A stretch of DNA of 64,000 nt from Jacaranda mimosifolia (taxonomy: Eukaryota; Streptophyta; Magnoliopsida; Lamiales; Bignoniaceae): NCBI GenBank assembly GCA_018894105.1, contig CM032125.1, positions 30,179,032 to 30,243,031 on the forward strand. The letters run 5' to 3'. Positions 15,868 to 28,397 of this stretch are shown here, piece by piece. Both the position numbers and the translations under genes were made by a program. Positions within the stretch are counted from its first letter, which is position 1. Each line of letters opens with the position of its first letter. The notes beneath the pieces were generated by a model. That model was not told where the DNA came from. It was given only the letters and a program-made list of their open reading frames with translations, and searched no databases.

Positions 15868-17640
15868 AAAGGATGAATGGTAAGCTTGTGAAAATCCTTT
15901 TACTTTGTTCAAAGTATTCCATACTGTTTAAAATATAACAAAAGATAATATTGGGCATAGGGAGGCAATTCAGAAGGGAGCAGGCCAAAGAAGATAAAGT
16001 ACTCTTCCTAGTCCAGCTCCACTTTCTTTTTGATAAAAAAAGGAAAAGAGGCCTGTCTGACATTAAAAGTTAAAAGCGACAACACATAATTATAGACCCA
16101 TGTCTGCAGCAATTCAGATCAATACATGACGCAAAAAACAATACAAAGACTACGGTTCATAACAAAATGTCCTGAAGATTATGTTGGTCAAGACAGACCA
16201 ATATTATAGCTTAATATCCACCGTTCACCCAAGACGGAAGGACGACAGTCTCTAATATGCTGTACAAATACAAAAGAATACTTTATGTTTTACTTCTTTC
16301 TTGCGTGGATGAGATGGAGGGACGAGTTCAACTTAGTAGACATTGTGATGGAAACGACTTGCTCCAAGAAACAAGCAACAATAGGCTATGTCAAACCCTT
16401 CATAGTCTCCCAAGCAATCAAAGCAAGAAGGTTCCTCCATCTCTCCATTCATTTTCTCCACTTTTTCTCTTACCTAAGATTAGGGTGACCTTTTCGTTCA
16501 CCCTTTTTAGGTAGCTAAGCATTTTCATAAAAGTGGTTACTACATAGACATCCTTTTATTAAATGCAACAAACTTATAAATATTAAATAAACTCTTCAGT
16601 TTGAAATGAGATCTATAACTTACGAGAAACACACTTCCAGTTTATGAAAACATGACTGCCCAGTTACAACTACCAACTGGAGGCGGCACTACCACCCCAT
16701 TTCAGTGGGTGGTTTCCATTGGCAGAAGGAAAAGTAGACATATTTCCTCCATAATTGTTCAGGGGAGAAAAGAAGATTAGTGCAAGAACAAGCATTTTCC
16801 ATTAGCACCATTTTACTGTTCCAACTGTAAGTGAGAAATATAAGTGTAGATGATGCGGACAAAAAAGTACTAAACTAGGTAATTTGCTCCATTTCTTGTG
16901 CAAGAGTTGCCAGCATACAATTCATATGATTATGGGGTAAAAGAAAAATCAGCTTGCTTCCAATCCTTTATGCTCAGTCTAGATCTTAGATTTCATCAAG
17001 GAAAACATTAAGAATAACATTTCACTCGTTTGGTTTTAAAGGAAAATGTTAATAACACTTGTATAAACACCAATACACGATTATAAGACATTTTTTGGAT
17101 TAAGTTTATTTTATGTCTATTTCTCATCATCCAATACAACTAAAACCTTTTAGAAAATTGATGCTTTAAGTTGCTAATATGGAAAATAATCAATGAAAAC
17201 TAGCTTTCCCAGATTTTGCTTTTCTAATTATTAAATCCTAGATCCAATCAGATTAATGTTTGATAATGCATCTTATAAGTTCATTTAACACTTCCACCTA
17301 CATTTCTAATTAAACCAATAACCAAAATTCATAATATCGTTCAAATTTCTAGCTATTCATTCACTTCTCAATTATTCTACTTTACGTTTTACATCAATTA
17401 TGCAACTAGCTCCAAATGTATCAAAAACCATTTCTCCACAGTCAATCTCACAGTTTGTTAGAAATGATATCCTCAACAGTTTCCACTAATTAAAATTCTT
17501 ACTGCTTCCTACTTATGATTGTTTAGAATCCCCACAAAACCGAAAAATCTGAAACCTACTTATGATTCAATACAAAATTTCAGCAAGACTTAACCACAAG
17601 AGCAAACACATTTTGCACATAACGCATGACAATGTAATAT
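15868..17640. other. Intergenic DNA 3' of the calmodulin-like gene
   Basis: No recognised coding sequence. About 17600-17772 is probably the 3' UTR of the calmodulin-like gene. The remainder is AT-rich with short spurious frames. Confidence 0.4.
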
Positions 17641-17772
17641 TACCTCAACAACCATGCAAAAGACAAACAAGTCAAAAGGAAAAAAGGGAAGAAAACCTCA
17701 CTATCATGAAACCACACAAATAGCAGAAGAATCACCGAATATATAATCTGAAAGGCCTCAGAAATAACCTTC

Positions 17773-18216
17773 TCACTTGGCGACCATGCGCGCGATGAAA
17801 TCCTCGTACCGGATCTTGCCATCGGATCCAACATCCACCTCGCGGATCCACTCATCAAACTCCGCAGGCTCCAGTTTCTCCCCAATGCTAGTGAGAATGT
17901 GCCTGAGATCCGAAACGACCACGAATCCAGTACCCTCCTTGTCCAGCACCTTGAACGCGTCCCGGAGCTGGCGATCGAACGGCTCGGGCTTCAAATGCTT
18001 CGACATGAGGTCAAGGAATCGCGGGAAATCAAACGGAGCATTGAGCTTCTCCTCGGCAATTATCGACTTCAGTAGAGCCTGGGTAGGGTTTCCGCCGAGC
18101 GAACGCATCAGGATTCCAAGCTCCGACGGCGCTATCTTGCCATCGCCGTCTGTATCGAACAAAGTGAAGGCCTCCTTCATGGATGATACCTGATCGTCGC
18201 TCAGATCTTTCCCCAT
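17773..18216 (-). CDS. Calmodulin-like protein, CML13/CML14 type
   Basis: This is a 147-aa EF-hand protein in a single coding exon. EF-hand 1 has a full canonical loop ([12 protein letters not shown], residues 21-32). The second hand lacks a usable loop. The third ([12 protein letters not shown]) and fourth ([12 protein letters not shown]) lack the conserved Glu at position 12, so only one strong calcium site is expected. This single-site pattern and the [17 protein letters not shown] start are those of CML13/14, known partners of IQ-motif proteins such as myosins, CAMTAs and IQD scaffolds. There is no membrane anchor. The start is supported by alignment of the family N-terminus. The plus-strand frame across the same bases is a shadow. 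Confidence 0.93.
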   Translation of the reverse strand: MGKDLSDDQVSSMKEAFTLFDTDGDGKIAPSELGILMRSLGGNPTQALLKSIIAEEKLNAPFDFPRFLDLMSKHLKPEPFDRQLRDAFKVLDKEGTGFVVVSDLRHILTSIGEKLEPAEFDEWIREVDVGSDGKIRYEDFIARMVAK

Positions 18217-18419
18217 ATTCTACAATTTCCGGTTTTTCCCTCCCTTTTGCTTGTGATTTTCGTATCTCTCTGTCTTTTCGTGCTGGTTTTTGGAAACTCG
18301 AGGCTGAGACTATTTTGTGTTGGAATTTTGATTTGAACTGGAGGGGTTTGAATGTAAATAAGGAAAGTCTAGGGACTATTTTAGGAATTTTAGATAAAAT
18401 TGCAATTATACGTAATTTG

Positions 18420-18500
18420 GGTCTCTTGGCCTGCGGCCCATAAATTGAATACACTTAAAGCTTCCGATTGGGCTGCAAACAGCCCAATCAAGGTGGGGTA
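18420..18500 (-). promoter_or_regulatory. Promoter-proximal GGCCCA/GCCCAATC words
   Basis: Upstream of the calmodulin-like gene lie GCGGCCCATAAATTG (about 18434-18448) and AGCCCAATCA (18481-18490), which resemble site II and CCAAT-type elements. This is suggestive only. Confidence 0.35.
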
Positions 18501-19184
18501 TTATTTCGGACTCGATTTTTTAATAATTATAATTTCCATTAAATTATGCAATATAAAATGCGTAGTTTTTTCTTTCTTTTCTTTTTTTTTTGAGAGATAG
18601 AGATAGAGAGAGAAACGATGCTCATTTAGGTTGAACATGAAACTTTCCACATAATAAGGGAGACTAATGCTACTTAAACTACACACCACTTGACAAAATG
18701 CATAGTATTTAAATTGATTAATCGAGTTAACAATTTTGATATTATTTTGCTGGGATACAACTTTAAGAACATCTGAACATGTAAATGAGAAACTTTTCTA
18801 TCTCTAACTTCATGGGCCCAATTCATAAAATGGGTCAAAACAAATGGCCCATAATATAATTCTCGACGTTTTCTTTTGATTGTTGTAATCCACCCATAGT
18901 TTGGGCCTTTTCAATAATTTTAGGCTGTGCTTTGAAGCAAATTTTTCTCATGAGGTGTGATTGAAAGTGGATTTGTGAGATATATCTCACCAGTTACACT
19001 TAAGAAAAAATCCTCCCCATTTTTTCTCTCTCTCAAAAATATTCTTCTCTTTCTTTATTCCATCCTTGATAAGTAAGGATTATCCTCTTAGAGAATTTCT
19101 TTGGATTCTTCTTCTCAAGCAAATTTTTGAAATTTCTCTCTTGATTTTTCATCCACCTATGTACATAAGATTTAATTCTACATA

Positions 19185-19915
19185 ATTAATTCATAATATA
19201 TAATTATATTTACCCATAATATTTTAATATGTATTTAAAATTATTTTCATAATATATAATTATATTTATACGTAATATTTTTATATTTAAATATTTTTTT
19301 CATAATATAATTATTTACATGTATATATTAACATTTAAATTAAATTATATCATAATGAGTAGTTATAATTACGCATCATTTTTTATTAAATATTATTATT
19401 TTCTTAATATAGTTATTTTGATGTATATTTAAAACTTTTAAATAAATTATTTAAAGTTTTTAATTATATTTATACGTTGTTTTTTATTATTTAAATAAAA
19501 TTATTTTTATAATATAATTATTTACATATATATTTTAATACTTAAATAAAATTATAATTATATTTACAAGTAATAATTTTACATTTAAAAATAAATATTT
19601 TGATAATATAATTATTCGCATGTATATTTTAATATTTCATAAAATTATTTTCATAATATATAATTATATTTGCACATAATATTTATAATTATTCACCTGT
19701 ATATTTTAATCTTTCATAAAATTATTTTCCTAATACATAATTATATTTGCACATAGTGTTTTATTATTTAAGCAAAATTATTTTCATAATATATAATTAT
19801 ATTTACACATTATATTATAATATTTCATAGAATCATTTTCATAATATAATTATTTACATGTATATTTTTATACTTAAATAAAATTATTTTCTGCACATAT
19901 AAGTATATACACATT
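19185..19915. repeat. Degenerate AT-rich minisatellite
   Basis: About a dozen imperfect copies of a 50-65-bp word built from 'TTTTCATAATATATAATTATATTTA' type pieces, alternating with 'TTTACATGTATATTTTAATA' type pieces, run head to tail. GC is close to nil. There is no coding capacity. It resembles a decaying tandem array and could act as a matrix-attachment-like DNA-unwinding stretch (inference). Confidence 0.7.
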
Positions 19916-19949
19916 TATTTCTGTATATACTTAAAAATTAATTAAATCA

Positions 19950-20418
19950 TTACATAAATTCATTACACAGTTTGTTCACCAAAGTACGAAAGCGACCAAA
20001 GAGATATGGTTTCGTGAATAAGTCAGTTGACTGCTGGCTATATGAAGGAGGCATATGGCACCACGAACAGTATGCTAACGATTGAAATATCAATCTATCT
20101 TTATATGTGAGCAATTTGTCCAGCACTTTGACTGTCACAGTAAATATATGAAGCATTTGTATGAGGAATATCTAAATATGCAAGCAACCAATGAAGCCAA
20201 AGTACCTCAACAAGACAGGATACTCACTTTTAGTGCTCTGTTACCATATTAGGATCAAAGGAACGGAACAGAGAAACACAAGATGAATGAATAGTTCAAT
20301 TTATTGATACAAAAACTCTGTAGTACATGTCTACTTATACACAAAGTTTATTCTAACTACAATCAATCACCATAATCAAATCCTAATTATGACAATCAAC
20401 ATCCTAATTATCCTAACA
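19950..20418 (-). mobile_element. Copia retrotransposon remnant, internally deleted
   Basis: On the minus strand an LTR-like stretch (20418 down to 20247) starts TGTTAGGATAATTAGG. It is followed at once by TGGTAACAGAGC (20235-20246), one base from the tRNA-iMet primer site TGGTATCAGAGC used by Copia elements. Within about 20 bp the sequence jumps to a degenerate RNase H tail with the STDLFTKPYLFGRFRTL end of Copia polyproteins (to 19950). So gag, integrase and most of the reverse transcriptase were lost in one large internal deletion. No downstream LTR is seen; it is replaced by the AT-rich minisatellite. Confidence 0.75.
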
Positions 20419-20429
20419 CACTAAGTTAT

Positions 20430-22990
20430 TTTCAAAATAAGATTTAACATCTTATAAGTTTCAAAAACATCATATAAAATGTAAAAATTTATAATAAATT
20501 TACCGAAAAACACTTCTAGTCATTCTTTTTGGTGAAAATATTATAAAGCCATATGGGAATTTTCAATGGATTGATAAAAGTAAGAATACAACTTTAGAAA
20601 TAAAAACCTATGCCTCTCTTCTAAACGAAGCCTCTTACTTGGTGAGATATCATCATCAAATCCCCATTTTACAAAAGTTAGAGCCTTTCTCCTTGCTCTA
20701 AAGGCACAAGAAAATGGGCAAAAAAGTTGTTTTTGTGTGTGTGTGTGTGTGCAACTTTTTTATTTCATTTTCATGTGTCCTACACTTTTTTCAAACTATT
20801 TTGGTCCAAACATATAAAGGGAGACTTGATTTTTTTTTGTTGATTTGTAGTTGGGATCATTTACCATATGCCTTTAATGTTATTTTTTGAGATAGGTAGG
20901 AAACGGGCCCTTTTCGGACATCAAAAGGGACTTGTAACAATTTATTCTCTGCAAAATTCTTACCACATAAATTCCATGGCCTGCCCTTTATGCCGCAATG
21001 ATGACTTTCTGATTTCGAAAATGAGCCTTGCTCGTACTGGAAACTGGGCAGGCTCAAATTTTGGACCTCCATTTATAACATAAATCAAGAAAAATTGTTG
21101 TACTATGGTTTGGTAGGTTAGTTCTGTCCCAACCTATTAAAATTGCTCCTATAAAATAAATTCTAAATTTCTTGTCCGTGTCTGTTTTTCGTGGAAAAAA
21201 AAATAAAAAATCATTTGAAACGAAGGATTTCTTTAAATAAAAAGGATTGGGCTAGCTATTCAATTAAATAATATTAAATATGTTTTTTTTCTCTTCTCAA
21301 AAAATAAGTGGGCTATTTTTCGTGAAATTAAGGTTCAATTTCATATGTATTCAAGCATTGCTTTTGATCTAATTCGTAGTACTAATTTCCTTAAGATGCA
21401 TCAAATTCGATTTTTGGTTATCAGAATAAATATCACTTTTTGAAATTGTATCTTTTTTGTGTATTGTGTTTTCTAATGTTTTATTTCTATTTTATTCATG
21501 AAATAGATAAAATAAATCAAAATTTTTGCTCAATAAATAAAATTTTATTAAAAACTGTTCATATTCAATTCATCCTTATTTGAGTAACTTGATTATTCAT
21601 GGCAATAGCTCAATGTAATAACATCTTAGATATTTGCCAAATGCCTAAACTCACATAGCATACTCTTAATTAACCCTTTACAATCTATAAATACTATTAT
21701 TCACTAAGCCCAGTTGCACGGGCCTATAACCCTAGCGTGGGCGATGTAGGGGCCGAAGCAATTTCGATTGCATCAATTTTAATCCTAAATCAAGGGTGGA
21801 TTCAAAGGTATGGGAGTATTCAAATCAGATTGAGAACGATTCCCTACAAAAAAAATAAATAATCACTTGGACTACTATTACTCTCCGTTTAACTCAACCT
21901 ACTAAAAAATTACTTGGACCATACCCATTCCACTCTACCCCTCCGAATTACACCCGAGTTGGACTGAAAATCACAAAGGGTAGATGAAAAAGAGAAAAAA
22001 AAAAAAAAAAGGCCCACTCTCCTTGTGAAAATTTTTACAAGAACAAAAGAGAAAAGTTGCTTTCAAAAAGACTTGATGGTCGGTTCTTAGATGTGTTCCC
22101 CCCACCCCCACCCCCACCCCGACCCCATCTGGTTGTAGGCAGAATCTTGTGAGCTATGGACCACAGTTATCAGAGATAAAAAAAGGAATTTCATGGATCA
22201 GAAAAAAGTTGGGAGTCTAACAGGTAGATGCCTTGTTACTTTTTCAGACCCACCACAAAAGTCCTCAAATTTGTCACAGCCAGTTAGAATTCCACCAAAG
22301 GTGCACCCCAACCCAAACCCCCCCCCCCCCCCAAAGAAAAAGAAAAAAACAAATGGGTTTCAATTGCATTAAGTTCTATCAATTACAACATCATTCCTAC
22401 ATGCATAAATTAATATTCAAAAGTATGAACGGAGGGAAGAGAACTACGAATAGTGAACTTCGGGTGCATCAGTAAAAGAAAGAAGTTATTAATTACTTAC
22501 AGAGTTATCCTTGACAAATTAAATTTTAATGTATCGATGTAAAAATCATAATTTAATGATGTAAATACTTTCTCTTTTTTTATATAAGTAATTTGAGAAT
22601 TGTAAAATCCCACTTTATAAAGCATAAAGTTCTTTTATTGATGAGAAACCACTTAATTTCAATATGTCAAAAAGCACAGTACTTTTGAGTGAGCTATTGT
22701 CTTGTATGGTTCTAAGAAAGAAAAATGTCATCTTTCATATAGCAATATGCAGAATTATTGTTGGGAGACTTTATGAGAGTATCAAATCAAAGTCTAAATT
22801 GGTTGAAGAGAGCAATTCTTTTTGTTGAACTTACAAAAAGTAGGAGGGGTCCTATTTGGTCTCTTTTCACAAAAGGACATATTCATGGTTGATGCATAGT
22901 ATAAGCCTATGAGGCGGTGGGTACCAACCTATATTAGTGAAAAAGAGAAAAATTATATTGGTAAAAAAGACCCCAAATTTCGGATGCATG
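20430..22990. other. Intergenic DNA with simple repeats
   Basis: No supported gene. A (GT)n run lies at about 20735-20752, an (ACCCCC)-type stretch at 22099-22126 and a C-run at 22318-22333. The patch 20880-21080 is less AT-rich and is open on both strands for about 70 codons, but shows no family motif. Confidence 0.5.
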
Positions 22991-22994
22991 TATA

Positions 22995-23660
22995 ACAATT
23001 ATTAGTACTAGTAATTTTGGCACGTTCGATGAGTGTGCTACAATTTTTATGTATGAAATAAATAAAATATTTGAATTTTTAGGATAAATTAAAATAATTG
23101 AAGAGAAAATTAATTTGATTAACTTTTAAAGTGTGGTTAATTTTGTCAATTCAATTGATAATATACCAATAAGTCTTTGATACCTTATATACAAATAGCC
23201 ATCAATTGACACTCGACGCCTATGCATTTAGTAAAAATGAAAAACTTGTACTTTGATGATATAATTTCAAAATTTAAGTAGTTTGAAAATAATTGTTACA
23301 ATTATAAAAAAAAAAAAAAAAACCCTGTCAATTAACATTAGAAAAAAGCTCATTCATGTAGCTTTGAAAAATAATTTAGATGGGAGAAATAAATCTATAC
23401 GAAGAACTTCAAAAATATGGAGGAAAAAAAATGCAAAAAAAATGAAAATAAATTTATAATCTTCATGAGACTATTACGTGGCACGGTGGCAGTAGCAAGG
23501 ATAGTAGTGGGCATGTAGTTAATTATTTTATGTAAACATGAAAATTTAAAAAAAGATATATATTTTAGAAAGAGCACTTAAAAACACATTGAAAGAGGAT
23601 AGACTTGCAATGATAGCATAGAAATAGATATAGATTATCAAAAATATAATTAAATACTTT
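22995..23660 (-). mobile_element. Helitron-like element, 3' end at 23011
   Basis: On the minus strand, sequence with an imperfect hairpin (GCAC...GTGC arms) is followed by AAAATTACTAG and then T near 23011. This is a Helitron-type 3' end: a hairpin shortly before CTRR, followed by T. The body to about 23640 includes the dispersed repeat shared with 2580-2830. The 5' end is not located. Confidence 0.4.
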
Positions 23661-23924
23661 TTTTGCCCTTTTTGGAGAAAGTTCCATCCATAACATAAGA
23701 AAACATTGAGAAAAGCATGTATATTTTGGTTTTATTTAAGGAATATAGGACTATGAAAAGACCTTAATTCCTAAAATTGAGTGTCGGCAAGATAATCCTT
23801 AAGGATTGGTCAAATCGTTAAAGAGCAAATTTAATTTTTTTATCCCCGAGAGTTCAAATTTCTTTAATGTGAGTAAGTTTATTTTTCGTCTAAGTGATTT
23901 CGTTACAATTATCTATATTATTAA

Positions 23925-25444
23925 TATACTGTATATAAAGTACTTTACTCCTCCCCCGAAAGAAAAAGCACTTACCCCTTTTGTTTTGTTATTTTATTTT
24001 ATTTTTTCATCTTTTTAAAATGTCATCATATTTTTATTTAAATTTATAACCACTGAGGCTGTGAGACAATTTTTTTTCTCTGATTATATTTTTTTATTTT
24101 TGTTTTTGTTTTATCTTTTTCCTTTCAATCGTTATAAGAATTTTAAATAAGTATGTTGAAAATATTAAAATTATAATAACATATAAAAAAGTTAATAAAT
24201 ACTTTATTTATCTTATATTGTACTGTTTTAGCACACTCCATGCTAGTTATTAAAGCTCTTACTTTTGGGGTGCGTTTTCGAGTAATGTGCTTAAAATGCT
24301 TTTAGTTTTTTTTAATTCTCATAATTAAAAATTATGTAATAACTACCATTTATAACTCACATATTTTATGCCTAAAATTGCTATTTTATCCTCTTCTTTT
24401 TTTTTATTTTGTTTGTGGAAAAAAATTAATAATTATATTGAAATTATTTAAAAATAAATAAATATTTTTATTCATTTATAAAAAATTTAGCACGTGCATC
24501 GAATGTGCCAAAATTGCTAATATATATTATTAATAAAGAGCTTGTCCCCCTTTTTTATTTGTTTTCAAATACTTTTATTAAAATACCCTCATTTCTTTGT
24601 TAAATCCTCACTTACATAGAATGACTATCACCGTCCTACTACAACCACTACTACCATATAATAGTCGTCCTAGGAAGATTATACATGATTGTAGATTTTT
24701 TATTTCTTTATTTTTATTCTTCTTCTTGTAGATACAATTTCTTCCACCTAACCTTTTTTTTTTTTTTTTTAACTTTGCTATACTAGTTTTTTCAAAGATA
24801 CATGAATGAGTTTGTCACGGATGTTAATTGATTTTTTTCTTTTTCAGCAATTATTTTCAAGCTGCTTGAGTTTTAAAGTTATATCATCATAGTATAATTA
24901 ATTTTTACTTTTATTGAATGCACAAGTATAGAATGTGCCACAACAACTACTTATATATAAAGCTTTTTGTGTGTGTGTGTGTGTGTGTGTGATATATTTT
25001 CAAGTAGTCATTCTAAAATACTATTATTTATTATTTTTTATTCTCATAACTACTAATATAAGGTACTTATATTTTCCCTTCTCTAATACTTTTTTCTCTT
25101 CAATTGTGTTGGGGGAGGGGTGATTTTCTTTTGTTGTTGTTTCGACCTTAGTTTCTTTTTCTTTTCTTTTTTTAACTTATTATAAAATTTAAATAAATTT
25201 ATTAAAAATATTAAAATTATAATAATATTATATCAGATCAAAGGCGTTGGCCAACTCCAGGAGGCCGCTGGAGGTAGCTGAGGCCGGCACTTCTCCTCCC
25301 TCGAAGAAGCAACCGTCAGGGACAAGGGAGGGCCTGGCATAAGATCAAAACTTCTGAAATCCTGCTCGAAGTCCTCTCTTAAAAAAAGTAAATATAATAT
25401 TTATAAAATTTTAATACATGCATCGAATATATCAAAATTGCTAT
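23925..25444 (+). mobile_element. Head-to-tail series of Helitron-like units
   Basis: Four short units follow one another: about 23925-24246, 24247-24520, 24521-24950 and 24951-25444. Each ends with a word like GCACGTGCATCGAATGTGCC followed by AAAATTGCTAA or a variant (CTAG at 24243, CTAA at 24517). Each next unit begins immediately with a word like TATTAATAAAGAGCTTG, TTATTAAAGCTCTT or TATATATAAAGC. The ends fit Helitron 3' termini. The 5' ends do not show a clean TC, so the class is tentative. The last unit holds a (GT)n run at about 24968-24991 and the GC-rich fragment described next. Confidence 0.5.
25234..25378. other. GC-rich fragment captured inside a Helitron-like unit
   Basis: This block of about 145 bp has balanced base composition inside DNA that is otherwise over 80% AT. 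On the minus strand one frame is open throughout (starting EDFEQDFRSFDLMPG). It looks like a piece of a host gene carried by the transposon, as Helitrons often do. The parent gene is not recognised. Confidence 0.45.
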
Positions 25445-25504
25445 TGTTTAATTAATTACGAGTGCCTATATGAGTCTATTGATTGTTATTCCTAGCACTC
25501 AAAA

Positions 25505-25545
25505 TACACACACAACCCCCCCCCCCCCCCCCAAAAAAAAAAAAG
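25505..25545. repeat. Poly-C / poly-A tract
   Basis: A run of about 16 C is directly followed by about 12 A. Simple sequence. Confidence 0.85.
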
Positions 25546-26170
25546 AGTGTTAATTTAGCATGTATCATTCTTAAACACTGATGTAAAGTTAAAGTGAAGT
25601 CCTAACTTATTCAATTGGCAGTTTACTAGATACAAATAAAATATTGATATTATTATATATATTTATAATTTATTTAAGTAATAATTTTAGCATATTCAAT
25701 GTATGTGCTATATTTTTTAATGTAAAATAAATAAAATAATTATTTTTTTTTATATGTTAATATAGTTTTTAATATTTATTGTTTATTTATTTGAATTTTT
25801 AAAAGATAAATAAAAGAAAAAAATTATGATCAAATAAAATAATAGAAATAAAAAGAAAAAATAATTGCAAAAAAAAAATAGAGAAGGAAAGAAAAAATAT
25901 CTATCTTTGTCATTATTTTTATAGTAGGATTAATTTTGTTAATTAAATTGACACACCGTATTAATTACTTTATGCCGAGTGATCAAATGACCAAATGACA
26001 TGACCCTTACACTTTTATGTGTAAAATTTGAGATTTGAATTTCAATAAATTTTTAATATGTGTATGTGGTGGATAGAATAAAAAAATAAAATAAAATAAT
26101 TGTAACTATAAGAATTAAAAGATAATCGTAACGACATTTCAAAAATACAACTCAAAACACACTCACACAA

Positions 26171-26216
<46 letters not shown>

Positions 26217-27800
26217 ATTAAAAATAAAAATAAAAATAGAAAAGGAAAAGAAACTCTACTTCCGATATAGTAGAAGGATGCATAATATATATTTTTTATT
26301 TATACATACATATATATCAAAAGCTCGTTCGAATTCGAACTTATCACTTTCCACGTTAAATAGAAGACTTATTACATTTCGTCACATGCCACTCCGTGAA
26401 GGATGCACAATATTTGATACTCGACATGTTTCAAATTCATGCACGGCCAAACTTAGGATCTCAATTATATTGTATAGCTGGCCAAAAATTATAGGTCCAA
26501 AAGTAGCACTATAAAGTAGTGGGACAACAACATTATCCTCGAATCCAATCAGACACAACGATCTATACTACACTATACTATACTATACTGCACATGCCTA
26601 AAAAGCAAACAACACTGTAACTTCCAATTCTTGAAGGAATTGATACCCATTAAAAACCCTTCTTTTTTTTGGTTGTGGTGAAAAAAGTTAAATTGGCATA
26701 TGGTAATTTTTGTCAGAGAATATCACTAAAGCTAGAGAGCAAACAAACGGATTGTTACTTTGTAATATCTTAGAATTTAGTAAAATAATCACTGTCAAAA
26801 AAATTATCTGCTACAGACAAATTATTACAAAATTAATCTTATAGATATAGTTATAAATTATAATTATGAATTTTTATAATGAATATAATTTAAAATTATA
26901 TTCAATAAAAATTATTAATTATGAATTTGTAGCATTATACATTCAAAGCGTAATAGATTAATTATGTATTATTTAAAGAAAAATTAACATATAATAAAAA
27001 AATATCATCTGCCTACAAATTGGTTGTAGTGAAGGCTAACTACGAGAATATCAATTTTGAACTTAGTTAGAACAATTCTATAATTAAATATACGAATTCA
27101 TCATAGTTAATGCTCTAACTTTGTTATAGTAAATGTTGAAATTAATTTTACTTTAAAAAAAAAAAAAAAGCACACCCTCGTATCGAATGGATGAACCTCG
27201 TGTTTCATTAACTGTGGTGTCCCTAGGGGGGTGAGGTTGTATTAAATATGGGAAGTGTGTCAGCATGCATGTTGGCCGGTTGTTGTATGGAATTGGGGAG
27301 ATTAAGATAAGACCCTATTCAAATTAGTTTATATTCTCCTATGTCCAATACCGTGGAGCTCTATGATTTTTTGCCAAATTTTTTGTTCAGTACATATCAG
27401 AAATCTTTGACTCAAATGAGAGGATATATTTCTTAGTAAAATGTTTCGAAAAATCAATAACCCTTTAATGTTAACATTTTTCCTTAATTAATAATACTAA
27501 AAGAAACGAAAAGTAATAACATTGATATTATTATAGAAATTTGTCATTAATTACACATATGTTGCGTGAAAATTATTCTATTATAATTATAATTTTTATA
27601 AACTTGAATGTTATACTATTATCTAAGCCATTGGAGAAACATTTCTAACAAAAACAAAAATTTTGTTATAAATAATTTTTATTATTATCAGGTTATTGAT
27701 AATGTTGTTCTTGAGAAATTATGAATATGAGGCGCGTTTGCAAATGAATTGTTGTCAAACTCGAATTAGAGACAGTTGATTTTAAGGGTGATAGGGAGAT
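25545..27800. other. Intergenic AT-rich DNA
   Basis: No gene is recognised. The open frame at 26278-26514 (78 codons) lacks any family feature. Confidence 0.5.
26168..26212. repeat. (AAT)n microsatellite
   Basis: About 15 uninterrupted AAT/ATA units. Confidence 0.9.
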
Positions 27801-28319
27801 GTGCAGAGTAGAGATGGCAATGGGGCGAGTTTTGCAGGACCCGGGACCTGCCCCGCCTAAAAATTGAGAAACCCAGGACCCGTCCCGCCTCGCCTTACCT
27901 TTGGACCCGCCAAACCCATTTTTATTTTTTTTTATATATATTTTTTACCTTCTTTTCTTCATAATCACTTGAATATACAAATTTTGCTCTAGTGAGTATC
28001 GGGTTTGAAAGAATAAAATTGAAACAAGTTAAAAAAAAAAAAAAAAAAAAAGAAACCCTAATTTTCTAATATAATATTATAACCTAATAAATACTTATAC
28101 TTATATATAATATATATGTTATATGTAATATAATATATAATATAAATATATATGTAATATATATGTTATATATATTATATAATATAATATAGGATGGGAC
28201 CGGGGCGGATCCACCAAGACCCGCTACCCGCCCCATCCCCAATTTTTTTCACCCCAAACCGGCCCCATCCGGGGCGGGGCCCTGGTTTACCCGGACCCAT
28301 TGCCATCCGTAGCGCAGAG
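27801..28319. mobile_element. hAT-type MITE with GC-rich ends
   Basis: The element at 27809-28311 has terminal inverted repeats starting TAGAGATGGCAATGGG on the left and TACGGATGGCAATGGG on the right (read inward). It is flanked by 8-bp target duplications GTGCAGAG (27801-27808) and GCGCAGAG (28312-28319), one mismatch. The ends are GC-rich with many CCCGCC words; the core is AT-rich. 8-bp duplications and GATGGCAATGGG ends are typical of hAT MITEs. The small minus-strand frame at 28175-28387 is only this end read as codons. Confidence 0.8.
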
Positions 28320-28397
28320 AGTTCCATATTTATCATATAAGTTGCCATAGTTAAATTATGTGGTGACAAAACAAAACTTGTTATCACTTAATAAGTA

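Noticed and set aside
17777..18193. Plus-strand frame of 138 codons
   Set aside because: It lies exactly antisense to the conserved calmodulin-like gene and has no family features; it is a shadow of GC-rich third positions.
20857..21083. Open frames of ~70 codons on both strands
   Set aside because: Overlapping frames on opposite strands without motifs. The patch is less AT-rich but not assignable.
26168..26212. Regular repeats considered as a CRISPR-like array
   Set aside because: It is a simple trinucleotide microsatellite in a plant genome, without spacers.
28175..28387. Minus-strand frame rich in Gly, Pro and Trp
   Set aside because: It is the GC-rich end of a hAT MITE read as codons.
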